Shown here piece by piece: positions 4,821-5,866 of a stretch of DNA of 5,866 nucleotides; the stretch's first letter is position 1; each line of letters begins with the position of its first letter. A program made the translations under genes and the position numbers. Below the pieces are notes generated by a model. That model was not told where the DNA came from, did not search any database, and worked only from the letters and a program-made list of their open reading frames with translations. Origin of the DNA: Flavobacteriales bacterium. GTDB lineage: Bacteria; Bacteroidota; Bacteroidia; Flavobacteriales; Flavobacteriaceae. The stretch lies in assembly GCA_002705485.1 (NCBI GenBank), contig PAGT01000052.1, forward strand, positions 10,691-16,556, read 5' to 3'.

Positions 4821-5866
4821 TTGAAAAATTCTAATTTATTTGATAATTACCATTCTAAAAAATCTTTTTGGGACGAAATGGTTTCTAGTGATTCAAATGT
4901 GAGAGATCAATATCGTTTGTTAAAAAAAATATTCTCTAAATATTCAAAACAAGATCTTAATCAAATGCAAGACCTTTCCAATAAACTGTTCGTTGATCAA
5001 GGTGTTACATTTACTGTTTATAATGATGAAAAAGGTACAGAAAAAATTTTTCCTTTTGATTTGTTTCCTAGAATCATTACATCTAAAGAATGGCAAAAAA
5101 TTGAATATGGAATAATTCAGAGAATCAAGGCAATCAATTTTTTTATAAAAGACGTATACAATGAAAAGTTTATCATCAGAGATGGTATAATCTCGCCTAA
5201 TGATATTTTTTTAACTAATAATTTTGTTAAAGAAATGAATTCATTACAAGTCCCATATGACATTTATACCCATATTGCTGGTGTTGATTTGATTAGAAAT
5301 AATGATGGTAAGTTTTATGTTTTAGAGGATAACTTAAGAACACCCTCAGGAGTAAGTTATATGCTCGAAAACAGAGAGATTTCAAAAAGGATTCTTCCAG
5401 GAATTTTGAATGCAAATAAAGTAAGATCAATTATGGATTACCCATTGAAACTATATAATAAGTTAAAATCATTGTCACAAAAAAATAATCCAAATATTGT
5501 ATTACTAACACCTGGAATTTTTAATTCCGCATACTATGAGCATTCTACTCTGGCAAGACTTATGGGAGTTGAATTAGTTGAAGGTCAAGATTTGGTAGTT
5601 AAAGATAATTTTGTATACATGAAAAACGCCGGAGGTTTAAAAAGAGTTGACATTATTTATAGAAGAATTGATGATTCCTTTCTTGACCCTTTGGTCTTCA
5701 ATTCGCAAAGTATTTTAGGAGTTGCATCCATAATGTCTGTTTACAGAAAAGGAAATGTCGTCTTGGTAAACGCTCCAGGTTGTGGAATTGCCGATGACAA
5801 AGCGATTTATAGGTTTGTTCCTGAAATCATAAAATATTATTTAAATGAAGACCCTATTTTGAATAA
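4821..5866 (+). CDS. Circularly permuted ATP-grasp protein, C-terminus outside window
   Basis: This is the N-terminal 348 residues of a CP-ATP-grasp protein (DUF404/DUF407, COG2308 type), a predicted ATP-dependent carboxylate-amine or peptide ligase of unconfirmed substrate. Full-length members are about 450-500 aa or longer when fused. Numbering from the TTG at 4821, clear family motifs are FWDEM (16-20), VLEDNLRTPSGVSYMLENR beginning at 167, IYRRIDDSFLDPLVF around 279-293, and NAPGCGIADDKAIY beginning at 317. The frame is closed upstream by TGA at 4785-4787. The first in-frame ATG, at 4878, would remove the conserved FDNYH...FWDE segment, so TTG at 4821 is the preferred start. An AGGA at 4803-4806 is too far (14 bases) to be a normal Shine-Dalgarno. 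The frame stays open to the window end. Relatives are usually followed by alpha-E and transglutaminase-like genes and can sit beside the Anbu peptidase; none of these is visible here. Confidence 0.93.
   Translation, partial: MKNSNLFDNYHSKKSFWDEMVSSDSNVRDQYRLLKKIFSKYSKQDLNQMQDLSNKLFVDQGVTFTVYNDEKGTEKIFPFDLFPRIITSKEWQKIEYGIIQRIKAINFFIKDVYNEKFIIRDGIISPNDIFLTNNFVKEMNSLQVPYDIYTHIAGVDLIRNNDGKFYVLEDNLRTPSGVSYMLENREISKRILPGILNANKVRSIMDYPLKLYNKLKSLSQKNNPNIVLLTPGIFNSAYYEHSTLARLMGVELVEGQDLVVKDNFVYMKNAGGLKRVDIIYRRIDDSFLDPLVFNSQSILGVASIMSVYRKGNVVLVNAPGCGIADDKAIYRFVPEIIKYYLNEDPILN

Overview
The window is AT-rich, densely packed bacterial chromosomal DNA with the look of a marine, streamlined or moderately small genome. 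No start codon here has a convincing Shine-Dalgarno sequence. Two exact matches to the Bacteroidota -7 promoter element (TAnnTTTG) sit just upstream of the YbjQ-family gene. Together with the amidohydrolase and SUI1 sequence types, this favours Bacteroidota. I cannot exclude another AT-rich marine lineage (for example SAR406-type or SAR86-type), and no rRNA or marker gene is present to settle it.

Layout, left to right. (1) Plus strand, 3-1136: a TIM-barrel metal-dependent amidohydrolase. Its frame runs open to the left edge through a hydrophobic segment, so the true start lies outside the window and the enzyme is probably exported or membrane-anchored. (2) Plus strand, 1196-3594: a tight three-gene operon of alanine dehydrogenase (ald), an isopenicillin N synthase-like 2-oxoglutarate/Fe(II) oxygenase, and a SUI1/YciH-type translation initiation factor. 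The intergenic gaps are 2 and 0 bases. (3) Minus strand, 4617-3605: a likely operon of a YbjQ-family protein, a 45-residue single-helix membrane protein whose ATG abuts the YbjQ stop codon, and a four-helix membrane protein resembling a diverged DUF805 protein. The minus-strand operon converges on the SUI1 gene with only 10 bases between stop codons. (4) A 203-base AT-rich divergent promoter region. (5) Plus strand, 4821 to the right edge: the N-terminal part of a circularly permuted ATP-grasp protein, probably starting at TTG and cut off by the window end.

Functionally, ald interconverts alanine with pyruvate plus ammonium. The oxygenase has all its iron and 2-oxoglutarate ligands but no substrate that can be read from sequence. 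The ATP-grasp protein is of the type usually encoded with an alpha-E protein and a transglutaminase-like protease, and it would open a putative peptide-ligation/proteolysis cluster beyond the window. There are no RNA genes, CRISPR arrays, insertion sequences, or convincing rho-independent terminators. The most notable points are the unreported 45-aa membrane gene coupled to ybjQ, the tightly coupled ald-oxygenase-SUI1 trio, and the two edge-truncated genes.
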